NCBI GenBank assembly: GCA_018873245.2
Contig: JAEMBT020000001.1
Coordinates: forward strand, 12,678,220-12,742,219
Reading direction: 5' to 3'
Origin: Archegozetes longisetosus
Lineage: Eukaryota > Arthropoda > Arachnida > Sarcoptiformes > Trhypochthoniidae
DNA: 64,000 nt
Shown in pieces: positions 12,462 to 25,154 of this stretch. The notes under the pieces were generated by a model. It saw only the letters and a list, made by a program, of their open reading frames with translations. It was not told the origin of the DNA and did no database searches. Every line of letters begins with the position of its first letter. The stretch's first letter is position 1. Both the position numbers and the translations under genes were made by a program.

Positions 12462-15400
12462 TTATCTTCTGTTCAAGTAAATTGATTCAAATCGAAAAAT
12501 CTTTATTGAAGTATAGTTAGATAATTATGTTAAAACTCAATTCAGCTCTAGTCTCAACTTTTAACATGAACTGAGTTACATTTAGAAATCAGCGAGAGTT
12601 TGAAATATAGCGAAAACTTTCCTTTATTTCATAAAATATTAACAATGTAATGTAACAAAGTAAGATTATATAACTTTTCAGTTCAGTCTTATAAAAATGG
12701 ATTTCAAGTTTTCGAATCAAAAGATTCTAAGGTATCAAGTTTAAATCTTGTTAAAAAGAACCACAAGAACTTTTACCAACTCTCGAAAAAAATTAAAGTG
12801 AGTGAAAAAATTATTTGCTGAGAGAGATAAGATATCAATCATTTTTCAACAGGTAAAGAGTATTATTTCATTAATAAAATGAAATCAATAGGTATGTCTA
12901 AAAAATCGTTATTAAATTTCGAAATGGTCAGTAGCCACTCTCAGTGACCAAAATACCACCATTCAAGCTCACAGATCAACCTGATTCCAACGATACTATT
13001 AAGCTTGTGAGATAAGTAGTTCTTGAGTTATAAAGTGGCAGATTGACAAACGAACAGACAGATAAAAATTGGTTTTAATTATACAGATATTCACACAAAA
13101 ATAAGAAAAATCTTAATTTAAGTTCATTTCTTACCTGCTATTAAAGCCTGTAAACTTTTTATGCATAAGTGTAAGACATAGAATCATCGACTTCTAAAAG
13201 CTAAATGTCAAGCATTCAGTCAAAAATCGTTACTTTTAGACGATAGTATAGCAGTTGCGCGAAAGAAGACTGTGTAGAAATATCAAATCCCATATAAGAT
13301 CTTCAGGTATCTTATCGATGATTATGGAATCTAATTGAAACTTTCTTCAAGCTCTATTTCATTTTCTTACAGACAGTTTCCATGAGATTTTATTTCTAGT
13401 TTTGTTGAAAAGTAAGGATACATAATGTTTCACCTTATTTATTCCTAAAAAATTGCATTATCTTTTGATTGCTATCTAGAATTCACAAGGTTTAAGATTT
13501 ATATAAAGTTTAACGTTTGCTCTCATATAGTCAATTATGAGTTGGTAGGAACAACCCAAGCCTTGAGCATAACTGGATTATTGATGAATTGAAACAAAAG
13601 TTACACGAACTACTCATTTCGCATTATGAAAGTTTTGCTACTCTATATTGAAAATCTACAGTACGTCCGGAAAGTCCATTCGTTTCGAGAAAATATTAGC
13701 ATTATTAGCAGCGCCCTTACATAAAATGCAAATCAGCGACAAGTGTTCCGTGTTCAGTATTTCAAACTTCTATTAAGAACCCGAAATAGCTTGTCTCTAA
13801 CCATTATTTCATGTAAAGCAAAGCCAATGCAAATATTTTTATTTAGGGAAACAGACTTTCTAAACATGCTGTCAAGGAATTCACCGATTCAATTTGGGTA
13901 TTCTCCCGTGAGAAATACAGAATTACGCAAATTATTTAGGATTACATTTAACGACCTTTAGCTCGATTCTCTTTGTAATGAATTATTTTTATCTCTATTT
14001 AATCATATGACGCATTCAAGAGTTCGATCAAAAAGTAGCATAGATCAAGTTCAAAAATAATAAGGTGTTATTCAAAAAGAATGTTTTCCAAATGAACAGA
14101 TTATCGATGTTACTGAACTTTAATAATACTCATGAAGAATCGGTTTGTTATTTTAGAACACATAACAAGATGTTTTTAAAGGAAAATAACTCTATTAATT
14201 GCTTGTTCTAGACATATTCTCGAATAAAAGTATTTTGTAGCTAATGTTTGGTATCAAATTAATCGCCATTTTTGCCAAAATTTCTATTTACATAAAAAAA
14301 TTTAAATTAACAGATTTTTAAATAAATGCATATTTTGATCAATAAAATAATTTTATTTATGATTACAAAAAATTTTGTTTTGTTCACAAATTCTGTTTTT
14401 ATTTTAGAAATACAATGTAATATTTAAATATAAACAACTTTTAGTAGATAAATAAAGTATAAAATATAAGATATTGTTCACTCGAATAAAAATTTTTAGA
14501 AATTGTAAATCCATAATAAATTTTTTCCATCGTACTTATTTAATTGTAACTATCTAGATATAGAATGATAACAACGTTCACTTAACCTGCTATACGCTAA
14601 TAAATGGATAACAAACGTGAATATTTAAGGTCTAAAGCATGAATATATATGTGATTCAGCTTATTCAAATTTTTACTTCAGATCTCATTTTTTGAAGCTT
14701 ACATGCTGCTAGGTGAGAGGAATCCACTTTTACGAATTTAAAGTTCCATGTACCAGAATTCAAGAGGAATGTTTAGAATTTTGCTATAAGATTGTTTTTA
14801 ATGGTAAAATACAGATCAAAACAAATATATGTAAACATTTATTAGAAAACTTTTGTGGAGGAACGAGTTACAAATGAGTGTCTCAATTTGAGTAAAGAGC
14901 ATTCAAAATTAGACTTCCTATCCTTATTGCTCATTTTGTCACTTTTTGATATATCCAATAAATTTATTCATTAAAAAAACGCTAAACACACAATGTTTAT
15001 GATTGAATTTTATTTTGCCAAAATATAAAATTCTCAATTAGTGTAGATTTGATTTTTGTGCATCGATATCATAGTCTAATGCAAATTATTAAATTATTAA
15101 CTGAAGGATAGTTACGTGATGATCAAAAGATGCAAAAGATCAAACAGTACCTGATGAATAACATCGAAATTGACACTAATTAAAATGTTGTCCAATTGCT
15201 ATTTTGTCGGCTTAATCATATTCTGAAAATTTATGGACTTATATATTATGATACAAGCCATTATTCTCGTTAAAAATTTAAAAATTCTATAGCTTGACGT
15301 GCTACGATTCTAAATCGAATTACTCATTTTTATTAATTCCGATAGTCAATTAATATTTATCTTTTGAAAATAATTAAATTTTTTTGCTAAAAAGAAAACT

Positions 15401-16790
15401 CAAACTATAAGACAATGCTGAACACTTTCTCATGAATCCTAATATTGTTTATTTGGATGCTAGATGACTAAATGTTAGCTTTCAATAGATAGGTAATATT
15501 AATTCTATTTTAGTCCTTTAAAATTATTTAAACTTTTAGGAAAGGCTACCTCCCACAAATATCTGGATATTTAGAAGAAAGAGTATCGTAAGTCAAGAGT
15601 AACATTCAAATTTGATTATTTTAATTGACTGAAAGCAAGTCTTACTTATGCTCAATCTTTTTACGCTGAGCAGAGTTTCTCAAATCGCGGCTCGTGAAAC
15701 TGAAATTTTCATCCTTTAAAACAACCTATCGGGCTTTACACATCATATCAGTATTTTTAGATTTCTGATTAATTTATGTCCTTTTTTGATAAAATGGAGT
15801 CAATTAAAATACAGTAAAACAAATTATTAATCGCTATAAATTCAAAAATATAAAATCTCATTCTTGTGAGTAAAAAATAACTCTTTTATGTTAATTATTT
15901 GATTTATAGAATTCTTAGTCAATATTTTATCGAAATTTGAGAGAATCTGAATTTTTGAAACTGTGTTTCAGAGTTCACCTTAAGAGAAAACCTGATGTTG
16001 CCCTACTAGGCCACAACGATATTCCGCATATTTAAAACAGCCCGCGAACTGAAAAATTCTGAGAAGTACTGGTATGTAGGGTTTCATAAGTTTTATGACA
16101 AGGAAGAAACTTTACATTATTATAGGCGCACGTGGTTTCCTTTAAATAAAAATTAGAATCAAACATATTTAAGTTGTGTATTGTGAACTTCTATGATAAG
16201 TGTGAATGCTTTTTCTCTAATCTGAACTCTAAGTAAAAAACTAGTAAAGATTTTAAAATAAAAATGCTATTTTGATGAATCGAAGAATAAGCTGAGAAAT
16301 AATATTAGACTACTTGTGTTAATTTACACTCAAGAACTAAGTTTTACTAACATTAAAGACTGATCTCTTCTAAGGCAGTATAAATATTAATATTAGAAGT
16401 ATTTATATAGAAAAATATCAATTTCATTTAATTGTGTAATTTAAATTTTGCTGACATATTATGTAAAATTCTTAAAAAATTGATGAATCGAACTTCTGGT
16501 ATGATTTCTGTTATTAATATCGAATTTCATAAAAGATATTTGAAATTCAGAACAGAGTATTAAGAAACTGAAATTTTCTATTATTTCTAAACTCCAGAAT
16601 TTTTAAGTCAATAATCAATTTTTGAAAATTCTAACTAAAAAATTCACTTCAACTGTAATAAAAAAAATACAATAACTGTAATGAACAATAATAAAGAATT
16701 ATTTATTAATAATATTGATTATAATATTCATAATAATTAGTAAAATAATAATACTATTTGATATTATCTTAAAATTAATTAATAGTGAAA
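12462..16790. other. Gene-free AT-rich intergenic region
   Basis: No coding region or transposon ends are supported. The 72-codon frame at 13743-13961 overlaps the diverged repeat shared with 9700-9880 and has no recognisable domain. Confidence 0.5.
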
Positions 16791-18414
16791 TTAATTTTTG
16801 AAAGTATTCGCAAACCTGTGAGCTAACAAAAAGAATCGGCTGAAGATTATGAACATCTGTAACAGAATAATAGAATCAAGTAGTTATAAAGATATATAAT
16901 TTGAGATCAAATATTTATTGATGATTCAATCGTTAAAATATAAATTAGTATTATTTGATGGTCAAACCATTAAATTCGAACATTCAAAAGGAATTTACTT
17001 TTGAATTTAAAAATTAAACCGGATATAAGCTTAAAATATTAGGTCAAACCATAAGTAATTGCAAACTTTTTCATGTTTTATTATGAAAAAGTTTGCTATT
17101 ACTTATGGTTTGACCTAATATAAGAGAATTTGAAATTAAACTTACTTTGAATGCAACGATTGGTGTCATAACGAATTGATTACCACATGAAAAACCAATT
17201 AGAAGTCTATTACTACTCACCCTTTCCATTGCATTTAACAACTAAATTAAATATAAATTGAAGTTTTATTATGGCTTTGATTAAAAGAACATAAGTCTAT
17301 ACTTTTAACTAACTTTGATTTTAGTCTTCAATCCGAAATTAGAGTTTGACTCTAAATAGAATTTATAGAAATATTTATATGAATTTGAAGATTCCGTATT
17401 AATCGATGCAGTAATTAAGTTAATCATAAAATGAGAAAAAAGCGAAACCACAGCAAACGATAGTAGTAAATAAAAAGTTGCCAAAAGTGGGTCTTGAAAG
17501 AATATCTGTTGCAATATCACAATATTCATGGGAATTAGTGTATAAGTTAGTGCAAATAAATATTTAGACCAGAATTTATCGTGTAGTGAAATATCATTAC
17601 AGATATTATTATGTTCTTCTAATAACTCAGTTACTGTTCTAAAGCTAAAGAAAGCTATTTCCTTATTTGTATTTAATAATTTACTATTAATTAATTTGAG
17701 TCTTAATTTGCAATAATAGCAGACAATGAAATAATAGAAAAAACTATAGGAAATTATTACCAGGAATGCAATACCAGACCCAAAAAGTAGGCTAGCACTA
17801 AGTATCCCATAAGTTATTATGTCTTTCCAGTCATAAAATATTATCAAAACACTGATTGGTATAAAAAATAGAATAGATGCATTAATTTTGATTTCTAAAT
17901 CGATAAGCGACAATATAAGTTTAATATTTGTAGCAAATTTTTTGAATACATTTTTATCATATATCTTGATTGTGTTCTCGTTTTGTAATCCTTTCAAAAC
18001 TTTGATGATTTCAAGCCACCGAAAATAGTTCTTTTCTTTACTGTTGAAAATTCTTATAGAGGTAATTGAAAAAATATGAGCTACAGATGCCGCCACATAA
18101 TAAAATTCAGCTAGGCCTCCAATATGTTGAAACATATCGAAGTAGTATATGGGAACTCTTCCATTCTCAAAATTGATTAAAGTGATGAAAGATTTTAAAA
18201 TATTAATCAAAAGCCAAATACTCATAGCGTTGGATTTGAGTTTTTGTTTTGTTTTCTTGATGTCAGAATCAAAATAGTTATTGATATCATGTCTAAACAT
18301 AAGTCCATACTTATAAAGTGGTAAATCTATGCCATTGATAGCCAGGTCATTAACGTTATTTTCAACTTCATTGACCGCTTTTTCTGAACTCATATCCATT
18401 TCGAGTGTTTCCAA
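16791..18414 (-). CDS. Gustatory-receptor-like seven-transmembrane protein, three exons
   Basis: Candidate chemoreceptor of about 420 aa. Exons are 18414-17314, 17241-17146 and 16856-16791. All three joins are phase 0 with GTTAGT and GTAAGT donors and TTTAG and TTACAG acceptors. The protein has a cytoplasmic-looking N-terminus of about 60 residues and hydrophobic segments near residues 64-84, 102-122, 160-195, 203-240, 285-310 and 315-340. A last short segment, MFIIFSRFFLLA, lies near the C-terminus. The EEHNNIC...FWSKYLF stretch and the KIK-LLNAMERVSSNR-IGFS stretch are typical of a divergent gustatory-receptor-like family that I associate with acariform mites (from memory, unchecked). The insect TYhhhhhQF motif is not evident. 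Exons 2 and 3 are too short to be found as ORFs but fit the family pattern. Confidence 0.7.
17039..17118. mobile_element. 80-bp hairpin MITE in the last intron of the receptor gene
   Basis: Two 36-bp arms with a single mismatch around an 8-bp loop. The arms start TTAGGTCAAACCATAAGTAA, and the flanks read ATAT on both sides, consistent with a TA or ATAT target duplication. It lies between the second and third exons of the gustatory-receptor-like gene. Confidence 0.75.
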
Positions 18415-19753
18415 TTATGAATTATTAAGCATAAATTTTTTCACTTTAATGAAGTTCTAATTTCGACAACAAAGAATAATATTCGAGATTCAGTTAACAG
18501 TCAATTTTAGTTCAGCTCAGAAGCAGAGATTTTCATGATTTCATAAAGTTCATCAGTGCATTTAATGTCTCATATATATTTTCAAAGTAATTATTAATGT
18601 ATTTCAGTTTTTGGATTAACTCGAATTAGGAAACCAAATATATAAAATGAAGAAATTTTTATCTTTTTGGATTTCAAACTGTACACTAAATGTCGATAAA
18701 ATTTATGTTATTGACTATTTGCTCTACTACTCTTAAAGTCTATAGAAAATATTATTTTTGGCTATAATATATTTTATTTTTGTACCACTTTTATTAAACT
18801 TTCAATTCAGTAATGGGTCTTTAAATGAAATGACATTCTAAAAACTGAAAGTAATGTGTATTTCGCACGGTAAGATCAAATTGTGCAAAATATGAATATA
18901 ATCTTTCAACTAACATCATTATGTGACTAGCTGAATATAATTGAGGAATATGCTTCAAGTGTACTGAAATAAAGTTGTTATTGATGTTCAAGTTACAGTT
19001 TATCCTGAATATAGTGAACGGGTGAGTGCAGCCAAACGCCTTTACTAAAATTGGGATTGACTCTAAACATTTTCATTGAAAATTTTAAACCATAAAATTT
19101 ACTTTCAAAATATTCATTCATATCTATACATAGTCTAAATCAATAGGTTCAACTCTAAACTCGTAATTTTCGATCATCTTTATACAAATCAATAATGATC
19201 TCCACAAAAATTAGGTTAGGTTAAGTTAGGTTAAAGAGTTGAAGTAAACCTTATTTTTTACAATGAGTTCTATGGCATCGGTGTTCTGTGAAGAATGTTC
19301 TATTTTATAAGAGCGTTTCACTAATTTCTGTATTAGACTGTAATTCCGACTGAATATTATATACTAAAGAAAATGGAGGTTTCATATTAACACAAAATTA
19401 TGGCTATGGGAAAATCTAAACCCTTAGCTCGTAATTCGTTGCCGAAGTATTAACCAATAATAAGAGATTAAACACTATTGTAGGGCATTTTATGCTTAGG
19501 GTCTCGTAGTGCTTACAATGAAGATTCCCGAGTGACAATTTCAGATTTTAATGAAATTCACATCATATTTACTACTCATAGAGAGATGACTTTTGTGAAG
19601 AATTAGCGGCCCATACCCATTAGCTTATGAGATATAGTCAATTAAAGATATATACCGACTCATATACAGTCATGGAAAAATCTAAAGTACCTACTAAATT
19701 TGATCTAGTTCCTTATTCTTTAGTTCGATTTTGATTTCAAAAATATGGTTTGT
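18415..19753. other. Intergenic region with a short TTAGG run
   Basis: No gene was seen. At 19211-19234 there is a degenerate run of TTAGG/TTAAG units, the arthropod telomere motif, probably interstitial. Nothing else was recognised. Confidence 0.5.
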
Positions 19754-20535
19754 CAGTTTTGGATTTCATTTCAGTGCAATAAAGCTCTAAATGCAAAAAT
19801 CAATTCTGAGTTATCCATGATAGAAATAGAGTAGGACCAAAATGAACAGTGGAATATGAGTACCACACATACATTGCTTGGTAACATATTTTAGAAAATG
19901 ATTCTTCAACTCACTGTTGGTGTATAACAACATCGAACTTGAAAGTGGATTTTCTCGTTAATATACTTTTTGCATTTAGAACCTTATAGTATTGGTATAA
20001 TTGAAAAGTTCGTACCCTAAGTATCAAAGAATGAATTTTATTGAAATTTTTTTACAAAAAACTTAAGAGTAATCCCCCCCCCCGAGCACTAATGACCCGC
20101 TTCATCCTCTCCTGCCATTTATCATAAACCCGTCGCCACTCACCAAAGTATTACTGTTAAAGAAATCATTTACTGCCCGATCGATCTCTTCTTCAGACGA
20201 GAATCGGCGCCCTCTTAAATATTTCTTAACCATTTCATATGAAACAGTGTTTGGCCCTAAAACTGAATTAATTTCTTTGGCCGTGTCTTTGGTCGACATT
20301 TTCTTCTTAAAATAATAACCAATAATAGCCCGAAAATCTCGAGAATTGAAATCAATTTTTATTTCTGTTGTTTAAAAAATCATAAAATGCAAACAGAACG
20401 ACAGAAAAAGTTGAAACTTTGTGTTCGATACTTAAAAATGATATATTTAAATAAAACATTCAAAAAATGGTTTAATTATCATCAGAACCCCGTTAGGGTA
20501 CGAACTTTTCAATTATACCAATATTAAGGCGACGA
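19754..20535. repeat. Copy of a roughly 260-bp repeat, split by a mariner insertion
   Basis: 19754-19991 plus 20522-20535 match 43925-44180 and, inverted, 45048-45303. The shared sequence runs from CAGTTTTGGATTT to GTATTAAGGCGAC. Only the repeat is shared here. The neighbouring secreted-protein exon found at the other two copies is absent. Confidence 0.8.
19992..20521 (-). mobile_element. Internally deleted mariner element
   Basis: 530 bp with perfect terminal inverted repeats of about 29 bp, starting TTGGTATAATTGAAAAGTTC, and a TA target duplication (19990-19991 and 20522-20523). Comparison with the uninterrupted repeat at 44160-44180 confirms the empty site. The minus-strand frame at 20102-20299 joins an N-terminal helix-turn-helix-like piece (INSVLGPNTVSYEMVKKYL) directly to the C-terminal RGRRFSSEEEIDRAVNDFF piece of a mariner transposase, so the catalytic core is deleted. 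A run of ten C lies near 20075. Confidence 0.85.
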
Positions 20536-22181
20536 TATTTGTAAGTGCTATTGTAGTGGTATGATCGATCCATTACTTGCAATACTGTACATTTTAGTTC
20601 GAATAAATAATAATCTATTAGTTATTAAAAAGTGATTGAAATATTAAAATTTTATCTTTATTTCTAAATATAGCAAATTCTATATCTTAGTGTAGAAGTT
20701 GAACGAACTTCTTGTTAATTATTTTTATTTAGTTTAAACTCATGAATAAGATTTTGTTTGATACTGATTAGCTTTAATTTCTTTTTATGTTACACTTTGA
20801 TATTGTTGAAGTAAAATCAATCCGAATCATTATAAATATCTTTAAAAATGACGATTTCAAATTATATGACTGAATATTATAACGCATTAATGTATGTATC
20901 TCTATGAAGTTATAATGAGGGTTTAAACTTCGTATTTGATGAATAGTTTTGTATTTCATTGAAATTTTAAAAGATTAATGGAAAGTTATCTTTTAATCAC
21001 TTTTCTAATTTAGTAAATTTAGATTAAATTTCAAAATAATGTCAAAGTCATGAGTGATACTAAACTAAGCATTGATAAGATTTATTGAATTTGAAACATT
21101 TTATGTTTATATCTATGATAAACTGAATTGATAAGTTGCCTATTTTCTCAATACTCCCATTAATTGAGATTATAAGTAAATATTAGTGTTAGAACAATCT
21201 TTTTCAGTAAATTAATATTAATTTGTACAATTCTAACAGTTTAGTAAACTTGAAAAAAGTTGAATTAATACACAAATAAATTATTGAAAAATAACACCCC
21301 CTTATGTTATGCAGATATGAATTCTATGACTTTAAAGCAGTTTTTCATTCTTTTAAAGTAATTTGTCAAATGTTTATCTTAAAAATGATTTAAATTTTAT
21401 GTAATCCTTTACATAATGCTTTAAAGGTTATCTTTGTGTTAAGGTTTGCTATGAAATACGGTGAATATTTTAGAAGAATAACAATTTAGATCTGTTTTGT
21501 TTATATATGTTAAAAACTCATGAATAGAGTCAGTCTTTGGACGGTGGCTTCGAGGAGAGGACTTATGAAGCTTTTGGGAGAAAGTGAAAAAATGTTAAGA
21601 AGTAAAAATCTTTTAAGATACGAAAACCTTTAAATATGTCTATAATATTTTTATTTATCTAACAAATAATGAAATTATACTTAAACATTATACTGTTTCT
21701 TTTTTGCATTTTTATTTAATTATTTTAAATGCTTATAATTTTGTGAGAAAATAAAAGGATGTAATCAAACAAAATTTAACACCATTAAGAACTTAATTAA
21801 TTATTATTTCAGGATTCTGGATAAATAATTAATTTTAGCCCTTAGCTATGCGTTTAGGTTTTAAAGCTCGAAACGGAACAGCATAACACCTATAACAAAT
21901 TTAGCATATACAAAACTGATTATTTAATCTTTCTCCTTCAGCCATATATCCTCTAATTATATTAATGATTAACACAAATGAGTTAACATGTGATAAGATA
22001 AATAATTTTAGTAGTGATTGGTTTAAAATTTGTATTTTCTCAATCTATGTATGATAAACCTTCCAAAGAAAGTGTAAAAGTTCAAACAAATAAACCACTT
22101 TGCTGTGAAAATAAGTGATAACCTAGAAAAAATGTTACCAATTTAAAAAAATTGTAGGTTCGATCAACCATGACATTGAGG
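20536..22181. other. 5' flank of secreted-protein copy 1, partly duplicated
   Basis: 21117-21303 and 21893-22180 match the flank of copy 2 (33073-33250 and 33256-33540). About 590 bp between them (21304-21892) is present only in copy 1. It has no clear terminal repeats, so it may be an insertion here or a deletion there. Confidence 0.6.
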
Positions 22182-22190
22182 TATATAAAA
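22182..22190 (+). promoter_or_regulatory. TATA box of secreted-protein copy 1
   Basis: TATATAAAA lies 56 bases upstream of the closing base of the leader, with an initiator-like TTCAGTTT about 23 bases downstream. The same arrangement is conserved at copy 2, which supports a real core promoter. Confidence 0.6.
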
Positions 22191-22245
22191 TCTTTGAATA
22201 TTTCAGTTTTATTATTTAAGTTCAGAGCAAAGGGAGCTTTAAAAT

Positions 22246-23022
22246 ATGAAAATTTTATTAGTATTTGTGGTGTTTTTACAAACTTCAACTCTCATATTAT
22301 GTTATCGCCAGTATTCGGGTTAGTTTAGAGTTGTTTTGTAGATCAAATTTGCAAATTACTTTCAGAAATTCATAAGATTATCTAGTGAAAGTGATTTCGT
22401 TAAAAAAGACTTATACGTATAAAGATTTCAAAAAATATTTTCAGATGAAAATGAGTCACATGGAACTGAATCGAGGCTTACTGTCCGTACTCAATACAAA
22501 TGTATTCCTGGTTCAGCGCTCAGCAAAGTTGAAGGATTGATCTCATACAACTTGACTCAACCATGCACTGGAGTGAGGCGTTTTTTGCAAGATACTTCTT
22601 ATAATATAATATTCAAGGATCATTCAGTCTCATTGTTAACTAACTACGACTTGATGACAACTTTGTCAAAATTTAATGGTAAAAATAAGTCGAATTCCTA
22701 TTTCATTCTGTCATTCTTAATAAAGTTTCACCATTTCCATCAAAATTTAGGCAAACATATCTATAAACAATATGGTAAAATATATGATCCAGTTTGTGCT
22801 CCTGGTCGTATCTATGTTGAAAATACTAACATTGTTACTAATGGTGATTGTTCTTCATGGGAAGGTGTGACAAATACTGAATCTGTTCAGGCATCTCTCG
22901 TGATACAAGGAGGACCATGTGATTCAAAATGTTTTGGAAGAGTCAGTGTTAATTACAATCCAGGATTAAGAGATCAATATCTACAGAAAAATAATTATCA
23001 ATTTAATTCATGGGGCTATTAA
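22246..23022 (+). CDS. Unknown secreted protein with six mature cysteines, copy 1
   Basis: Two exons, 22246-22318 and 22445-23022, encode 216 aa (GTTAGT donor, TTTCAG acceptor, phase 1). Residues 1-19 are a clear signal peptide (MKILLVFVVFLQTSTLILC). The mature part has cysteines at about 44, 65, 139, 157, 183 and 187, including the motifs KCIPG, DPVCAPGRIY and GGPCDSKCFG, and two NxT/NxS-type sites. This suggests an extracellular, disulfide-bonded globular protein. I do not recognise the family. The intron is 126 bp. Gene structure and most residues are shared with the copy at 33651. Differences cluster around residues 68-75 and 120-135. The gene looks intact. A Tc3-like transposon lies 65 bp past the stop. 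Confidence 0.8.
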
Positions 23023-23087
23023 TAAACTGATCGGTTTTAACATTTAATCTATTAAGGTATTTTAACAAAAATTCTATTTTACTAATA

Positions 23088-24637
23088 CAGTGCGGCTCAT
23101 AATTATTAGATTAGCACTTTTTTTTAAAAATTTAGTAATTAAAACTAATTATAATTAAATTATATTAGGTGTGGAGACACATCTAATATATATTTAACTT
23201 TGACCGTTGCCCTTTTTTACCCGTGTCCATCGGGAGGCCGCGCGCAGCGATAAAATTAAAAAACCGACTGTGCAAAAGTATTAGACCAAATTTAATTTTA
23301 TTTAATAAACTATGATTAATATTTAGTTTGCCCCCATTTTTTAAAATAACATTGAAAACTCTGTCCTGCATACTATTAATTAACTTTCGAAGAACTTCCA
23401 TGTCCATTTTCGCCCATTCTTCTCGGATTGAGGCCTTCAGGTCACCGACGGTCTCAAATTGGCGGCCATCAGCGTAGACGCGACGAACAAGGATGCCCCA
23501 CAAGTTTTCGATCGGGTTGAGGTCAGGACTTCGAGCTGGCCACTTCATCACTTCAATATCATTGGCAGTGAACCATTCTTTTGTGGACTTTGCTTTGTGT
23601 ATGCTCGCGTTGTCCTGTTGGAACATCCAATTCTGGCCACCAATTTCGGGTCCCGTTGGTAGAAGATGGTGTTCCAGCATCGTTTGATATCCACAAGCGT
23701 TCATACGACCATCTATGAACGCAATGTCCGTTTTTCCGTTCCAACCGAAGCCAGCCCATATCATCACCGAACCTCCTCCGTTGGCGTTTTTAGACGTGAG
23801 TTCCGGCTCCTTCCTTAGGTCATGCCAATAGTATTTGAGACCATCTGGGCCATCGCGGTTGAATTTCTTCTCAACACTCCAGACGACTCTTTGCCATTGG
23901 ACACCGAATTCCATGTGAACCCGTGCCCAATCCAAACGCGCTTATTTGTACTCGTGTTTCAACGGTGGTTTGGCCATTCTTTTGATGTATTTATGGTTCG
24001 GTGACTTCTTCAGGTATCTATTGATGGTGCTGGGATGGTGGGGCAGCTGAAGAGTTGTCTTGATATTAACGGGCGATGTCCCAGTATTGATCGCGCACCG
24101 CAGAATTCGCCGCTGATCGCGCGGTGATACTTCTTGAGGCCTACCCGAACGCTTTTTCTTACCGTGGTTTTCGGGATCGGCCAAGAAATAGGTCATCGCA
24201 CACTTCGACTTCTCAATTTCGGCCGCGATATCCCGATGGGTCATACCTGTCCTCCGAAGAGCCAATATTTGGCCGCGTTCCATATCGGTCAATTCTTTCC
24301 CCTTAGGCATGTTTAAAACTTAGACTGAAATAGAAGATATATATAAAATATTATCTATTTATTTTTAAGTTACAGTTTTTAAATGCTTACCTATGATTTT
24401 ATTGTTGTAGTGTCCAAGAAACCAAACTTTAACTAACCGGTCTAATACTTTTGCACACTATAAAAATGCAGTTTTTCTGTCGCGCTCGTTAATCCGGCGC
24501 CAGATTAACGCAATTTTTTGTAGGTGAGTGACCCGCGCAGTTTTAAACATATTAAAGTCGCGCAATTTGTTCAAAAATTATTTTTATATAAAATTTTGTA
24601 AAAAAAAGTGCTGGTCTAATACTTATGAGCCGCACTG
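23088..24637 (-). mobile_element. Tc1/Tc3-like transposon, 1550 bp, with inactivated transposase
   Basis: Terminal inverted repeats begin CAGTGCGGCTCATAA and the inverse ends at 24637. The TA target duplication is at 23086-23087 and 24638-24639. One transposase gene fills the minus strand. Confidence 0.9.
23183..24310 (-). pseudogene. Tc3-like DDE transposase with in-frame stop and lost catalytic Asp
   Basis: Starts at ATG 24310 with a helix-turn-helix region (DMERGQILALRRTGMTHRDI) and an RSGRP-type hook motif. An in-frame TAA at 23942-23944 splits it. The same frame then resumes with the catalytic domain. The first catalytic position, normally SDEKKF in this family, reads SVEKKF (codon at 23873-23875). 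The second Asp (QQDNASIH) and the third acidic residue (DLNPIENLWG) are present. Two independent lesions make it non-functional, though the inverted repeats could still be mobilised in trans. Confidence 0.85.
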
Positions 24638-24639
24638 TA

Positions 24640-25146
24640 CTATTAGAATGTCATTTTTATAGTTTAAATTATTTATTATCATTTTATGAATTTTCAATCA
24701 AATAAACTAAATCTTGTAAATTCTTGTAAATTGACTTTTTCTCAAGAAATCTATTTTAAATGAATTTATCTCAATTGAAAATGTTTTATTGAATTAATAT
24801 TCTGTATTATTTAATCTTAAAGAATTGTAAAATGACTCTTTTCTCTCTTCGATTCAGTTGAAAACATATATTACCTTACTTATGACCCTATTAAAAGTGA
24901 AGAGGATTTTTAAACTGTCTATAACTTAATGAAAATGTGAAACTATTTTATATTTTTATATCGTTCGAATCACAAGTTATTACGCTTTAATTTAAGACAA
25001 AGTTCGCCGAAGTTAAGTCAGTAACTATTAAGTTATGTTTGATCAAAGATAAGACATCGATTCAATTAATTTTTTCCATACTTTTGAGCGTCAGTGTGGA
25101 TGAACGTCCTGATAATAGAAAACATATCTCTTAAAGCCATGAAATG
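24640..25146. other. 3' flank of secreted-protein copy 1
   Basis: Begins with CTATTAGAAT, shared with the flank of copy 2 after its own transposon (35258). No gene was seen. Confidence 0.5.
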
Positions 25147-25154
25147 AGTAAAAC

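Noticed and set aside
19211-19234. Telomere array
   Set aside because: Only a few degenerate TTAGG units, embedded in ordinary sequence.
23459-24316. Plus-strand frames over the Tc3-like transposase
   Set aside because: They are shadows of the minus-strand transposase, whose motifs are unmistakable.
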